DNA from: a virus
Strand: one strand, 5' to 3'
Virus record (IMG/VR): IMGVR_UViG_3300033148_004295
Location: 1 to 48,007 of that record
DNA: 48,007 nt
Shown here: positions 10,301 to 16,633 of the stretch, one piece after another
Layout: each line of letters begins with the position of its first letter
Position numbering within the stretch: the first letter of the stretch is position 1
Translations under genes and position numbers: made by a program
Notes under the pieces: model-generated
Database searches by the model: none
Told to the model about the DNA's origin: nothing
The model's input: the letters and a program-made list of their open reading frames with translations, nothing else

Positions 10301-11198
10301 TTCAGAGGAAGCTTTTGAAAAAAGTAATATTCTAAAAGCGAGATTTATAGAACGCGAGTTAAAAGAACTCGCAATGTTGAAATCTCCAAAGAAGGTGTTA
10401 GGAAAAAAACTTAGCAGAGAAAATGCCTTTGCTCTCATTAGAGCTATGGACAAGGTTACAGTAACCTCTGTGTGGCAAGGGGCTTATGAGGCGGGGCAAC
10501 AAAGGGGGATGACTCCGGTGGACGCTGCTCAGTATGCCGACAGTGTTATCATTACAACACAGCCAATGGGGGGTTTAGAGGACTTGCCGGATATATTCCG
10601 AGGAGGTACTTTTTCTAAAATGTTCACAGCTTTTCAAAATCAAATCAATCAACAGTACAATTTTTGGGCTTACGATGTTATCCAGGCCAAAAGAAAAGAC
10701 AAGATAAACAATCTTGAGTTAGCCTGGAGAGTACTGACTGGCCATATTATCCCTGCGTTTATAATGGGCCTCGTAAGTAGAGGAAGATTGCCGGACAAAG
10801 ATGAGGTTTTAAGAGACCAAGCGGGATATCTTGTAATGCCTTTATATTTTTTTGGTAGTTTGGTTAGCAACTTAATACAAGGTTACGGTGGACGGGAAAC
10901 CTTAGCTTTACAAGTATTTGACGATATTGCAGATATTAAAGAACATAAGGGTCCAAAACCCAAGATAAAAGCAGGGCTAAGGGGAATTGGCAGAGGTCTT
11001 GGAATACCCCTCAATCAACTCATTCGTACAGTAGAAGGGGCTTTAGACCTTTTTGAGAAAAAGGACACAGATTTTCGTAGGCTGGTTTGGTCTAAATACA
11101 TGTTGCAAAAACGAGAAAAACCAAGTATCAAGCGTCCAGTATTAAGACGAAAAAAAAGAGGTGGGAGGGCAAGGCGTGCAAGACAAAGAACGCGATGA
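7368..11198 (+). CDS. Giant internal virion / DNA-ejection protein
   Basis: 1276 residues, the largest gene. The N-terminus carries two copies of a short motif (MFADIVNATPE and IFADIVEAKPEDL). Two mainly hydrophobic segments (ITSAMPAFMIEFLATGGIA near 145 and LPAELIAFSVPGTAA near 365) could contact membrane. The C-terminal third contains AYEAGQQRGMTPVDAAQYAD and LVMPLYFFGSLVSNLIQGYG, which resemble the ends of very large polyvalent virion proteins. I see no lytic transglycosylase or peptidase signature. ATG 7368 is chosen because GGAG lies 6 bases upstream; an ATG at 7356 overlaps the previous gene. It is the likely counterpart of T7 gp16 by size and position. Confidence 0.6.
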   Translation: MADMFADIVNATPEGLQEVQREPSGKDIFADIVEAKPEDLKIGFGEAFIEEPLEKVPFSPIGILKMGGIIASAQRLNADKYEEMFAQPLEEQTFEQKYMRPSAKLMKEQDIKVVTDFLEEMAERERRGYTIMGRVGQITSAMPAFMIEFLATGGIAKVGSKAAQKVGERILKESAKKGLGKAAVGLSKFAASAGARAMAMPHRGAEAILKRQLPEGFDFDELGDIHITKPDERVWTSVWKGALDHYIEIASEQAGEYLGPVINKHIIGRLPLLGKFTGALQRAWLRKYPNKNAADFLTKLYRKGGFHGVLTEIGEEDLGWISRAILNVEDYGAGKDSSIGDRLKAGLAQDIENLPAELIAFSVPGTAARGSNFLLSKGQAIPEYTVVKVNSETGKVISQEGKFDSPLTAYEAVKEKTTPNDRYNKIEYEIREPGESLTKPRTYDETGTAEEAYAEEEARKEKESLKEQATYQFEQPKGRYLIKQADKEGNVIFESRFETEEEAHLYKQGAERMLPAKVRGTIEIIKLAKDGKTPAVLPEESYYKEPPSDVPTYIETAEGTLGYDPGIYNISEVEQLALAAEMTYADAYQLYMDINDTSKRGLNKKKAKSLIDALSIHLNKENPTPKLSQGFFKDIYNKTLRGLKTYHYSMSRIYQVLKDMDGGREGPLVNTVYRPLKTALVQSHINRNNLQPEILKFFTDNNIDLVKLFKTSDRIVEKGKTFKISSLQKIQVYLNTLNPNNLRHLQNTLSKKNIDQIVTSMTEEDFMVAQWLLDKYSEGFTETADVYRQSVGQDLEQVDNYVHIDVDKDFVNFQQDLEEEVITRKKKIKRKVPRGFTKERTKSGAPLRLRDALSAFVDHEMKRRHYVAVELNAKDALQLINDPKLSSRINNTTGVPFSNILKKWVEDSTTERVDEINNWFNKFMGGLRRNYVTYALGFNLVTTMRQPVSFWLASAKDPLVLLNSLSNAHKLSMNFKKFSEEAFEKSNILKARFIERELKELAMLKSPKKVLGKKLSRENAFALIRAMDKVTVTSVWQGAYEAGQQRGMTPVDAAQYADSVIITTQPMGGLEDLPDIFRGGTFSKMFTAFQNQINQQYNFWAYDVIQAKRKDKINNLELAWRVLTGHIIPAFIMGLVSRGRLPDKDEVLRDQAGYLVMPLYFFGSLVSNLIQGYGGRETLALQVFDDIADIKEHKGPKPKIKAGLRGIGRGLGIPLNQLIRTVEGALDLFEKKDTDFRRLVWSKYMLQKREKPSIKRPVLRRKKRGGRARRARQRTR

Positions 11199-11340
11199 GA
11201 TTTTAATAGAATTAAGAACAGATATGTGTTGGGTAAAAAAGATGCTGTCTAATCACCTGTCCCACCATAAGAAAGCAACTTACATTCTACTGACTTTTAT
11301 TGGTGGTTTGATTATTGCTCTTATTGTTGCCCTGGTTTAG
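11176..11340 (+). CDS. XhlA-like small membrane protein (candidate holin)
   Basis: 54 residues from a GTG start with GGAGG 7 bases upstream. The first 30 residues form a charged amphipathic helix (QDKERDEILIELRTDMCWVK), then a His-rich linker (NHLSHHKK), then one transmembrane segment (ILLTFIGGLIIALIVALV) at the very C-terminus. XhlA-type hemolysin/holin partners have this layout. It overlaps the end of the giant virion gene and is the last gene of the plus-strand operon, a plausible site for a lysis gene. Its last 54 bases also overlap the 3' end of a minus-strand gene. Confidence 0.6.
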   Translation: MQDKERDEILIELRTDMCWVKKMLSNHLSHHKKATYILLTFIGGLIIALIVALV

Positions 11341-11643
11341 GGCTTTGTCAATGGTGGTAACACAATGCAAAACCCTGTTTATAATCCAGTCGGGTACGCC
11401 GTTTCTGCCCTTTTGGGTTAAATACCGAAGGTCGTCTGCAACATTTATTACTACAGCTTTCAAATCCTCACTTTCCTTTTGGAGTTTGTCATTATGCTTA
11501 ATTGCCTCGTTCCAAGTGAGTTCCAGTTTATTGTAATCGGCTTGGAGTTGTTCAATTTTAGCATATAGAGCAGTCTCACCTTTTGCCTCTGGACAACCTA
11601 AACGGTGCATAGGAAGTTTACATTTGCAACTCTTACATTCCAT
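11287..11643 (-). CDS. Cys-rich N-terminus plus coiled-coil protein, unknown function
   Basis: 118 residues from the ATG at 11643, supported by AAGGAG 6 bases upstream; an in-frame ATG 39 bases earlier lacks a site. The N-terminus has a zinc-type cluster (CKSCKCKLPMHRLGC). Residues 30-65 form a helix likely to be a coiled coil (YAKIEQLQADYNKLELTWNE). The C-terminus is Asn/Gln-rich. It is the last gene of the minus-strand block and converges with the holin-like gene, overlapping it tail to tail by 54 bases. I do not recognise the family. Confidence 0.7.
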   Translation of the reverse strand: MECKSCKCKLPMHRLGCPEAKGETALYAKIEQLQADYNKLELTWNEAIKHNDKLQKESEDLKAVVINVADDLRYLTQKGRNGVPDWIINRVLHCVTTIDKALNQGNNKSNNQTTNKSQ

Positions 11644-11644
11644 A

Positions 11645-11791
11645 TCATTCTCCTTCTGGAACTCTTTTATATTTAACACCATTACAATCTATGTCATCTT
11701 CACACCAAGTAACTTCTTCTGCTGCAAGACCATACTCATTCCACCATTGCAGATAAATTATTTCCGGTGGGCCTTTTTGTTCTTCTGGCAT
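11645..11791 (-). CDS. Small acidic phage protein
   Basis: 48 residues beginning MPEEQKGPPEIIYLQWWNEY and containing VTWCEDDIDCNGVKYKRV. This resembles short phage proteins that pair an IYLQW motif with a WCED motif; their function is unknown. GGGAAA lies 5 bases before the ATG, and the TGA stop is one base before the next gene's start codon, so the two are probably coupled. The short length keeps confidence moderate. Confidence 0.6.
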   Translation of the reverse strand: MPEEQKGPPEIIYLQWWNEYGLAAEEVTWCEDDIDCNGVKYKRVPEGE

Positions 11792-11821
11792 TTTATTTCC
11801 CTTTAATTAGTTGAGGTCTTG

Positions 11822-12520
11822 TTAGAAACGACTGTCGTGATATTTTTCACCCTTACCTATTGGCATCGGAATTACTTGCGGAACACCGTTTATAACAACG
11901 CCAACTGATAATACTGAACGTATTTTTACGCGAAAACCGTAAGCAAACGCCATAGCCTTATCGTCCACCAAGCAACCTGTGTCCATTCCAAATAACCTTC
12001 TAAGTGGATTAACAAGGTATTTTACACCCGCAGCAGAGTGATGGTGCCCAACAACACATGATAACCCCATTTTACGCACAAGGTTGAAAGCTGGATATAA
12101 TCCAGAGGTACTGCCATCCCCATGATTGTAATATACATCATCTTCGAGGAGGTCATCAACCCAATTCCAATTAGGGGTATCCCATATATCTTTATGGTTG
12201 CGTAAAAATTTTGCAGGAATATTTACTGTCTCGGCTAATCGAATAACCCTTCTATCATGGTTGCCTAATACAACCGTAGCTTCTGGAAAGGCCTTTCTCC
12301 ATTTCTGAATAGCTCTATACGCCAAGTCAAACTCATCAGAGGGTCCCGGCATTTCTGGATGGTGTGCATGAAAAGAGATACTATGCCAATCTGTTATATC
12401 ACCTATGAAAATGGTGCGGTTAGTTTTATACTTCCTGCGAACATCACGGCAGAAATCTAAAGCACCTTTACGGCTGCAAGGCTCATGTAAATCACCAATA
12501 ACTAAGATTCGGTTACTCAT
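11822..12520 (-). CDS. Calcineurin-like metallophosphoesterase
   Basis: 232 residues with the metallophosphoesterase motifs in order: GDLHEP (near 9), GDITDWH (near 40), GNHDRR (near 92), NHGDG (near 134) and GHHH (near 157). These supply the His, Asp and Asn ligands of a two-metal centre that hydrolyses phosphoesters. The family includes phosphatases for nucleotides, RNA and protein; the substrate here is unknown. ATG 12520 overlaps the TGA of the preceding gene and has GGAG 6 bases upstream. It ends a run of genes that look like nucleotide metabolism (MazG-like, DUF4406), so a nucleotide role is inferred. Confidence 0.8.
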   Translation of the reverse strand: MSNRILVIGDLHEPCSRKGALDFCRDVRRKYKTNRTIFIGDITDWHSISFHAHHPEMPGPSDEFDLAYRAIQKWRKAFPEATVVLGNHDRRVIRLAETVNIPAKFLRNHKDIWDTPNWNWVDDLLEDDVYYNHGDGSTSGLYPAFNLVRKMGLSCVVGHHHSAAGVKYLVNPLRRLFGMDTGCLVDDKAMAFAYGFRVKIRSVLSVGVVINGVPQVIPMPIGKGEKYHDSRF

Positions 12521-12930
12521 AGCTGCTCCAGCCAAATTTCTAATGCTCTTAAATCAGCTTCTTCAACACCAGTAATTACACGATATGGAATACCAAGTTC
12601 CTTGGCTTTATCAATCTCTCTTTTCATCCCTTCGCTTATATGGTCCTCCCAATTTGCTATAATTACTGCATCACCTTGAGACACGATTTCACAATCAACG
12701 TCAAGTATCTGGTCAATATCCAAGTAGCCTTTTGCTACAGCAATCCGAGGAAACAAATCCATTTCCGCAGGAACATACAAATCTAAATTGTATCCAAAGT
12801 ACAACCGCAGTTTCTTGGCCCAATCCACAGCCTTTTTAATATTAAAGTTTATTATCTCTGGAGTAGCTGCTCTACCCGCTCTGCCTCTAATTGGGTGGGA
12901 GAGATAAGTTTTAATTCTATATTTTAACAT
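12517..12930 (-). CDS. DUF4406-like / nucleoside deoxyribosyltransferase-fold protein
   Basis: 137 residues. KTYLSHPIRGRAG at the N-terminus, FGYNLDLYVPAEMD in the middle, then VSQGDAVIIANWEDHISEGM and a helix KREIDKAKELGIP fit the nucleoside 2-deoxyribosyltransferase-like fold (DUF4406). Family members bind or act on nucleosides or nucleotides. The gene overlaps the metallophosphoesterase by 4 bases and follows a MazG-like gene, pointing to a nucleotide-processing cassette. Biochemical activity cannot be read from the sequence. Confidence 0.7.
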   Translation of the reverse strand: MLKYRIKTYLSHPIRGRAGRAATPEIINFNIKKAVDWAKKLRLYFGYNLDLYVPAEMDLFPRIAVAKGYLDIDQILDVDCEIVSQGDAVIIANWEDHISEGMKREIDKAKELGIPYRVITGVEEADLRALEIWLEQL

Positions 12931-12940
12931 TGGTTTCCTT

Positions 12941-13369
12941 TCACAATCGAATACATGATTTACATAATCTCACAGTCCCATATGGGCGAGCATTTTCTAA
13001 TCTTTCAATACATTTCTCACAATATCCCATAGCCTTGTAATCAGGCTTATTCTTTGCTTTTTCTTCTTCTAAAAGTATAATACCGAGAAGGCTATATACA
13101 GCGTTGTCTAAAAGTGTGTCAATAACACTCTCATCTTTGACAAGTACCTTACCACTGTTAGCAAACTGCTCAATTCTGGACCACTTATCTTGTAGCCTTA
13201 CAAGTACCCCCATAAATGGTGTGATACCAATTTTCTCAACTGCGTGTAGATTCTTCAAAGGGTCCTCAGTTCCAGAATAATCGTGATTTTTGCGGGAATG
13301 CAAATCAGCCATATTTTGTAATATTTCATAAAATCTTGGATGACCATATTTACCTGTGTAATTACTCAT
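12941..13369 (-). CDS. MazG-like / DUF1599 (nucleotide-associated) protein
   Basis: 142 residues. HPRFYEILQNMADLHSRKN, HDYSGTEDPLKNL and ESVIDTLLDNAVYSLLGIIL match the all-alpha NTP pyrophosphohydrolase pattern of DUF1599/MazG-like proteins, with conserved acidic residues for metal-nucleotide binding. The C-terminus adds a two-CxxC knuckle (GYCEKCIERL and VRLCKSCIRL), probably zinc-binding and apparently an extra module. It is part of the coupled run at 11.6-13.9 kb. A role in clearing or altering the nucleotide pool is inferred. Confidence 0.7.
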   Translation of the reverse strand: MSNYTGKYGHPRFYEILQNMADLHSRKNHDYSGTEDPLKNLHAVEKIGITPFMGVLVRLQDKWSRIEQFANSGKVLVKDESVIDTLLDNAVYSLLGIILLEEEKAKNKPDYKAMGYCEKCIERLENARPYGTVRLCKSCIRL

Positions 13370-13639
13370 TTAATTCTCCTTATCTAATTCACTAATATTC
13401 CCATTTTTGGCTTTCTTTTTATCCTCATAAGGCACTGCCACTTGACGATATAGTCCCATCTTTGCACATTCCAGTACACCAATAACTTCATTGAGTGTCT
13501 GATACCTCAACCCATTATCTTTAATATAGTTATGACATATTGTTGTTATTACAAAGTTAAGAACCACTGGGGTGTTTATTGTAAAACCATCAGCCCAATC
13601 TTTAAAGGATTTTCTACATTGTTTGTTTATATATGGCAT
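13370..13639 (-). CDS. Conserved phage protein (DUF6899-like)
   Basis: 89 residues starting MPYINKQCRKSF, with LNFVITTICHNYIK, YQTLNEVIGVLECAKMGLYR and VAVPYEDKKKAKNGNI. This order of motifs matches a small phage family (DUF6899-like) without known function. The start ATG overlaps the previous stop by one base (TAATG), and the stop abuts the MazG-like gene, so it is co-translated with the nucleotide-metabolism genes. Confidence 0.7.
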   Translation of the reverse strand: MPYINKQCRKSFKDWADGFTINTPVVLNFVITTICHNYIKDNGLRYQTLNEVIGVLECAKMGLYRQVAVPYEDKKKAKNGNISELDKEN

Positions 13640-13821
13640 TATTTCCCTTTCTTACCTATAATAATAAAAGCTTCTGTTAATGTTATTTGACCAATTTCCT
13701 TACCGTTCTCATCAACATCATAGGCCGCGACACATCTGCTACCATCTTTCTTATGAAGATGCTCCACACTACACACACCCTCACATGGCCTTCCATCACA
13801 ACTACAAAATACTTTATTCAT
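13639..13821 (-). CDS. Small Cys-rich protein
   Basis: 60 residues from the ATG at 13821, with GGAG 7-8 bases upstream. A longer in-frame reading to 13911 would add a hydrophobic stretch but lies inside the previous gene and lacks a ribosome site. The N-terminus contains FCSCDGRPCEGVCSVEHLH, four Cys and a His compatible with one zinc site. The rest is a small beta-rich region (GKEIGQITLTEAFIII). Function unknown. Confidence 0.65.
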   Translation of the reverse strand: MNKVFCSCDGRPCEGVCSVEHLHKKDGSRCVAAYDVDENGKEIGQITLTEAFIIIGKKGK

Positions 13822-14080
13822 TCTGTGTCTCCACCAATATATTACCACTATTATCCAATTCAAAACCAACCTTATCAGGAATACTATTATATAAGCGAAT
13901 CTTGCCATCATCTTTGAATCTAAGCAAATACCAAACCTGCCCTGTCTCTTCCGTTCCTATAACACAAACCCCACCACTATCCTTTTCCAAAGACAGTTTT
14001 ATTGTTTTCGTTACCGTTTTTTCAATTTTTCTTTTAATGTTAAGTGTAGAGACCCTTTTAGTTATTTTTTTCTTAGCCAT
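13814..14080 (-). CDS. Small basic protein, unknown
   Basis: 88 residues from ATG 14080, which overlaps the stop of the upstream gene. The N-terminal 30 residues are Lys-rich (MAKKKITKRVSTLNIKRKI). The remainder alternates strands (GQVWYLLRFKDDGKIRLYNS). The basic tail may bind nucleic acid, but this is inference only. Its end overlaps the following gene by 8 bases. Confidence 0.65.
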   Translation of the reverse strand: MAKKKITKRVSTLNIKRKIEKTVTKTIKLSLEKDSGGVCVIGTEETGQVWYLLRFKDDGKIRLYNSIPDKVGFELDNSGNILVETQNE

Positions 14081-14327
14081 TTTCCAACCTTTCAAAATCT
14101 TTTTTTGTACTGCATTTCACATAGAAGCTACATTTACCATCTTTGTCAGGTTTCCAATCCCCGTATGTGGGGTGGAATGGAATTGTTCTTAGGAACCTGT
14201 AGCAATGAGAACTTAAATGACAGTTACCATTTTTACAAAGCCCAAATGCTCGAAGGTATCCCTCGTCATACTTCTTTTTATCAACAGGTCTTGGCGAGCT
14301 TCCTTTACCAGCTTGTCCGGCTACCAT
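14073..14327 (-). CDS. Cys-rich small protein
   Basis: 84 residues from the ATG at 14327, whose first base is the last base of the ninG stop (TGATG). It contains LCKNGNCHLSSHCYRF and later CSFYVKC, five or six Cys in a spacing seen repeatedly in small proteins of this genome and probably metal-binding. HPTYGDWKPDKDGKC precedes the last pair. Function unknown; its position suggests co-expression with NinG. Confidence 0.7.
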   Translation of the reverse strand: MVAGQAGKGSSPRPVDKKKYDEGYLRAFGLCKNGNCHLSSHCYRFLRTIPFHPTYGDWKPDKDGKCSFYVKCSTKKDFERLENG

Positions 14328-14746
14328 CACAAACCCTTTTCTTTTTTTAATATTTTAACTCCCCTTTTACACAATTCAATTATTTTTTCTAATTCATCTC
14401 TGGTAAGAGAATTGGGGGGTTCTCTGGATACCCTTTTCAAATGGTCAATACCTTCTTGACCTATTTTGTCTAACAAATAAGGATAGTAGTTTTCGGGACA
14501 CCCACCAAGCCAAGTGTTACAATAGTTACATTGAACAGCCGCATTAAGTGGGTGGTATCTTGTTTTCATCCAAGTTCTCACAATAAAGTGCCCACAGTGC
14601 ATGTGATTTTTGTAATGTTTTATCTTACCACACGTAATACATTGAACATAACCTGTGTCAGTTGCAGCTTTTAACCGAATAAACAAGCTAAACCACTTAT
14701 CCGCTATTTTAATCAGTTGCCTAATTGTCTTTTGTTTCTTTGCCAT
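14327..14746 (-). CDS. ninG: NinG-like (Rap) recombination nuclease
   Basis: 139 residues. The zinc-finger and HNH-type core reads CITCGKIKHYKNHMHCGHF, then TRYHPLNAAVQCNYCNTWLG, then NYYPYLLDKIG, the pattern of lambda NinG/Rap. In lambda this protein stimulates RecBCD-independent recombination and cleaves branched DNA such as Holliday junctions. The N-terminus is a basic helix. The gene overlaps its upstream neighbour by 26 bases and its downstream one by 1. It lies in the replication and recombination half of the genome, as expected. Confidence 0.85.
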   Translation of the reverse strand: MAKKQKTIRQLIKIADKWFSLFIRLKAATDTGYVQCITCGKIKHYKNHMHCGHFIVRTWMKTRYHPLNAAVQCNYCNTWLGGCPENYYPYLLDKIGQEGIDHLKRVSREPPNSLTRDELEKIIELCKRGVKILKKEKGL

Positions 14747-14990
14747 TTGGTAAATTCAAAAACCTATATCCATATTCCACCACATTGTGAGACACATACT
14801 TCTCAGCCGCACGTACAGCATCTATGAGTGTACTAACTTCAAACTTGGGCTGCTCTATCCCCACACCACACTCATCAGAATACACTTTTGGGCCAATAAA
14901 GTCGCAATCTTCATCATCAGCACACCTATCGTATCCTCTGTAGAGACCATCCGGTCTAAGTACAATAATTAAGACGTTATTTGCTGACAT
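14721..14990 (-). CDS. Hypothetical protein
   Basis: 89 residues from ATG 14990 with GGAG 6 bases upstream. It begins MSANNVLIIVLRPDGLYRGY, then an acidic Cys-containing stretch (CADDEDCDFIGPKVY), then a helix (TLIDAVRAAEKYVSHNVVEY). I do not recognise a family. It overlaps both neighbours, so it is part of the transcript from the promoter at 15.2 kb. Confidence 0.65.
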   Translation of the reverse strand: MSANNVLIIVLRPDGLYRGYDRCADDEDCDFIGPKVYSDECGVGIEQPKFEVSTLIDAVRAAEKYVSHNVVEYGYRFLNLPNGKETKDN

Positions 14991-15147
14991 TTTGTTCTCC
15001 AAATGTTTTTTCAAATCTTTTTTTCATCTGATTGTGGACATTTTTATCACGCTTAGTTCGCCCATAATCATTAGCAGTATAAAGTAACCAAAAAGTATGT
15101 TCTTCAATATCGTCCTGATTTAGTTTTGTTTGTTTTAATTTTTCCAT
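14977..15147 (-). CDS. Small hypothetical protein
   Basis: 56 residues, first gene downstream of the promoter at 15182-15210. It begins MEKLKQTKLNQDDIEEHTFW and continues with a basic helix (GRTKRDKNVHNQMKKRFE). GGGG lies about 9 bases before the ATG, a weak site. Its stop overlaps the next gene by 14 bases. A mostly helical charged protein; function unknown. Confidence 0.55.
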   Translation of the reverse strand: MEKLKQTKLNQDDIEEHTFWLLYTANDYGRTKRDKNVHNQMKKRFEKTFGEQNVSK

Positions 15148-15181
15148 ATTATTAGCCCCATACTTTAGAAATCGCTATCAC

Positions 15182-15210
15182 ATTATACCATAACTGAACT
15201 AAGAAGTCAA
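15182..15210 (-). promoter_or_regulatory. Sigma70-type promoter P1
   Basis: Read on the minus strand: TTGACT (15205-15210), a 17-base spacer, then TATAAT (15182-15187) preceded by ATGG. It overlaps the 3' end of the primase gene and would start RNA near 15175, just ahead of the 56-residue gene. Same consensus as the seven other promoters in this window. Confidence 0.85.
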
Positions 15211-16011
15211 GGAAATAATTTTATTTCGCACAAATACTTGACCTTTTTCTTTTACCCACTGTCTTAAATCCTTTGCCTCTGGTACAATAACTGTAATATC
15301 AGGACAGGGTGTTGCAAATAATTTATAGCCTTGAGATATTTCTCTACCAAGGGTCAGCGCTCCCTTTTCCCCCACTTCATCATTATCTGCAATAATGACT
15401 ATTTGTGATGGCTTCTTTTTGATACAAAACTTGATGATATGGTCCTTACCTGTTTGGCAAGATAGCCTACCAATAGCACGGAGGCCCATATCTAAAGCTG
15501 TAGCTGTGTCCGTGAAACCCTCGCAGATATAAAGAGTGTTTAAATTGGTCCAATCCAACGGGGGGATAAAAACCCCAACAGCACTTCCCTTAACCATCCT
15601 TTTTGAACCATTAGGAAATCTCCTTTGTATTCCCACAATCTCGTTATTACTGTTAAAAACAGGCATAGTAAAGGCAGCGCCGTCCCAACCTATTTGCATT
15701 TGCCTCAAGGTTTTTATAGAAATATTGACATCTTTACTTAAATCCTTCAAAAGGTATTCTGATTTTTCAATGTCCCAATAACAATTTTGCAAGATGTTCC
15801 AGTTAATGTTTATTGGTCTTTTTTTCTTCACCGGTTTGGGTTTGAAATCACCGGGTTTGAGGATATGAAGCCAACCAGCCTCTCCGGCCATTTTCACTGC
15901 ACCTTCTGGAGTTCTAACACAAATAGCAGCACTTCCATCTTTTGCATACAAACAACCATCGTTGTACCGTTTGCAAATGGGGCAAGCATTTTGATTATCA
16001 CATCTTTCCAT
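15199..16011 (-). CDS. Toprim DNA primase
   Basis: 270 residues. An N-terminal zinc cluster (CPICKRYNDGC, then CVRT) would recognise the template. The toprim core follows: LYICEGFTDTATALDMG (near 162, catalytic Glu) and IVIIADNDEVGEKGA (near 208, metal-binding Asp pair). Primases of this type lay down RNA primers for lagging-strand synthesis. It is shorter than DnaG and has no fused helicase; the helicase is a separate gene just upstream at 16.6 kb. The start overlaps the preceding gene by 14 bases. Confidence 0.85.
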   Translation of the reverse strand: MERCDNQNACPICKRYNDGCLYAKDGSAAICVRTPEGAVKMAGEAGWLHILKPGDFKPKPVKKKRPININWNILQNCYWDIEKSEYLLKDLSKDVNISIKTLRQMQIGWDGAAFTMPVFNSNNEIVGIQRRFPNGSKRMVKGSAVGVFIPPLDWTNLNTLYICEGFTDTATALDMGLRAIGRLSCQTGKDHIIKFCIKKKPSQIVIIADNDEVGEKGALTLGREISQGYKLFATPCPDITVIVPEAKDLRQWVKEKGQVFVRNKIISLTS

Positions 16012-16213
16012 TACGCCACTTCAACACTGTAATTGAAATACCAAAACACAAAAAGCTAAAACCCACACAATAATACAGCCCCGGCTCAAAGTCTGAATGA
16101 AATTCCATAAAATCCCAATACACACAAACGGGCAATGACCAACACGCCAGGTCAATCCGTAAATCCAAATCTAATTCCCAAGTTTTTTTCTTATTTAAAT
16201 ATTCTATACGCAT
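15998..16213 (-). CDS. Small protein, paralogue of the 86-residue gene at 16.4 kb
   Basis: 71 residues from the ATG at 16213 (TGATG overlap, GGAG upstream). It has NKKKTWELDLDLRIDLACWS then LPVCVYWDF and a hydrophobic stretch VGFSFLCFGISITVLKW. The same order (charged strand, Trp-Leu-Pro, aromatic segment, hydrophobic strand) is seen in the neighbouring gene 16373-16633, so the two probably arose by duplication. It may be membrane-associated. No function known. Confidence 0.65.
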   Translation of the reverse strand: MRIEYLNKKKTWELDLDLRIDLACWSLPVCVYWDFMEFHSDFEPGLYYCVGFSFLCFGISITVLKWRNGKM

Positions 16214-16389
16214 CAAAAAGTCTCCAAATCAATATCTGATATTTTTTCATCAAAAAGTCCCTTCCTTTTCAAACCCAATAACTCAGAAGCTTTTGGACAA
16301 TACCAACAATTCTTTGGTAGAGGTGGGAAAGGCCAAGCTTTCAGAATTTTCTTACCAATAACAATAGCTTCTTTAATCGTTAGCTTCAT
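16213..16389 (-). CDS. Small Cys-containing protein
   Basis: 58 residues from ATG 16389, with AGGTGG upstream; an adjacent in-frame ATG is equally possible. It has an N-terminal helix (KLTIKEAIVIGKKILKAW), then FPPLPKNCWYCPKASELLG with a CxxC, and an acidic end. It sits between two paralogous genes and overlaps both. Function unknown. Confidence 0.6.
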   Translation of the reverse strand: MKLTIKEAIVIGKKILKAWPFPPLPKNCWYCPKASELLGLKRKGLFDEKISDIDLETF

Positions 16390-16633
16390 CATACCACCTA
16401 TTGATTTCAATATATAATTGGAAACATAAAATCCTAATAATAACCTCTCCGCACCAGCCAGTTGATTTTACTTTTACAAAAGTACAATGGCCTTCTTCAT
16501 CAAATCCCAAATCCTTGTCAAATTTTCCAAAGTGGGGTGAGATAAAGATAGGTAATGCCCACGACCATAAATCAACATCAAGGGTGATTAAAGTATCAAA
16601 GGTTCTTTTTTTATTAGCCCAACAAAATTCCAT
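16373..16633 (-). CDS. Small protein, paralogue of the 71-residue gene at 16.1 kb
   Basis: 86 residues from ATG 16633, the last base of the helicase TGA (TGATG). It contains ANKKRTFDTLITLDVDLWSW, LPIFISPHFGKFDKD and IIRILCFQLYIEINRWYD. The arrangement parallels that of the gene at 15998-16213. A longer frame to 16687 lies inside the helicase gene and is rejected. Strand-rich with hydrophobic segments; function unknown. Confidence 0.65.
   Translation of the reverse strand: MEFCWANKKRTFDTLITLDVDLWSWALPIFISPHFGKFDKDLGFDEEGHCTFVKVKSTGWCGEVIIRILCFQLYIEINRWYDEAND

Noticed and set aside
13680-14192. 170-codon plus-strand frame opposite small minus-strand genes
   Set aside because: The minus strand there has four overlapping genes with ribosome sites and Cys motifs; the plus-strand product is biased and unsupported.
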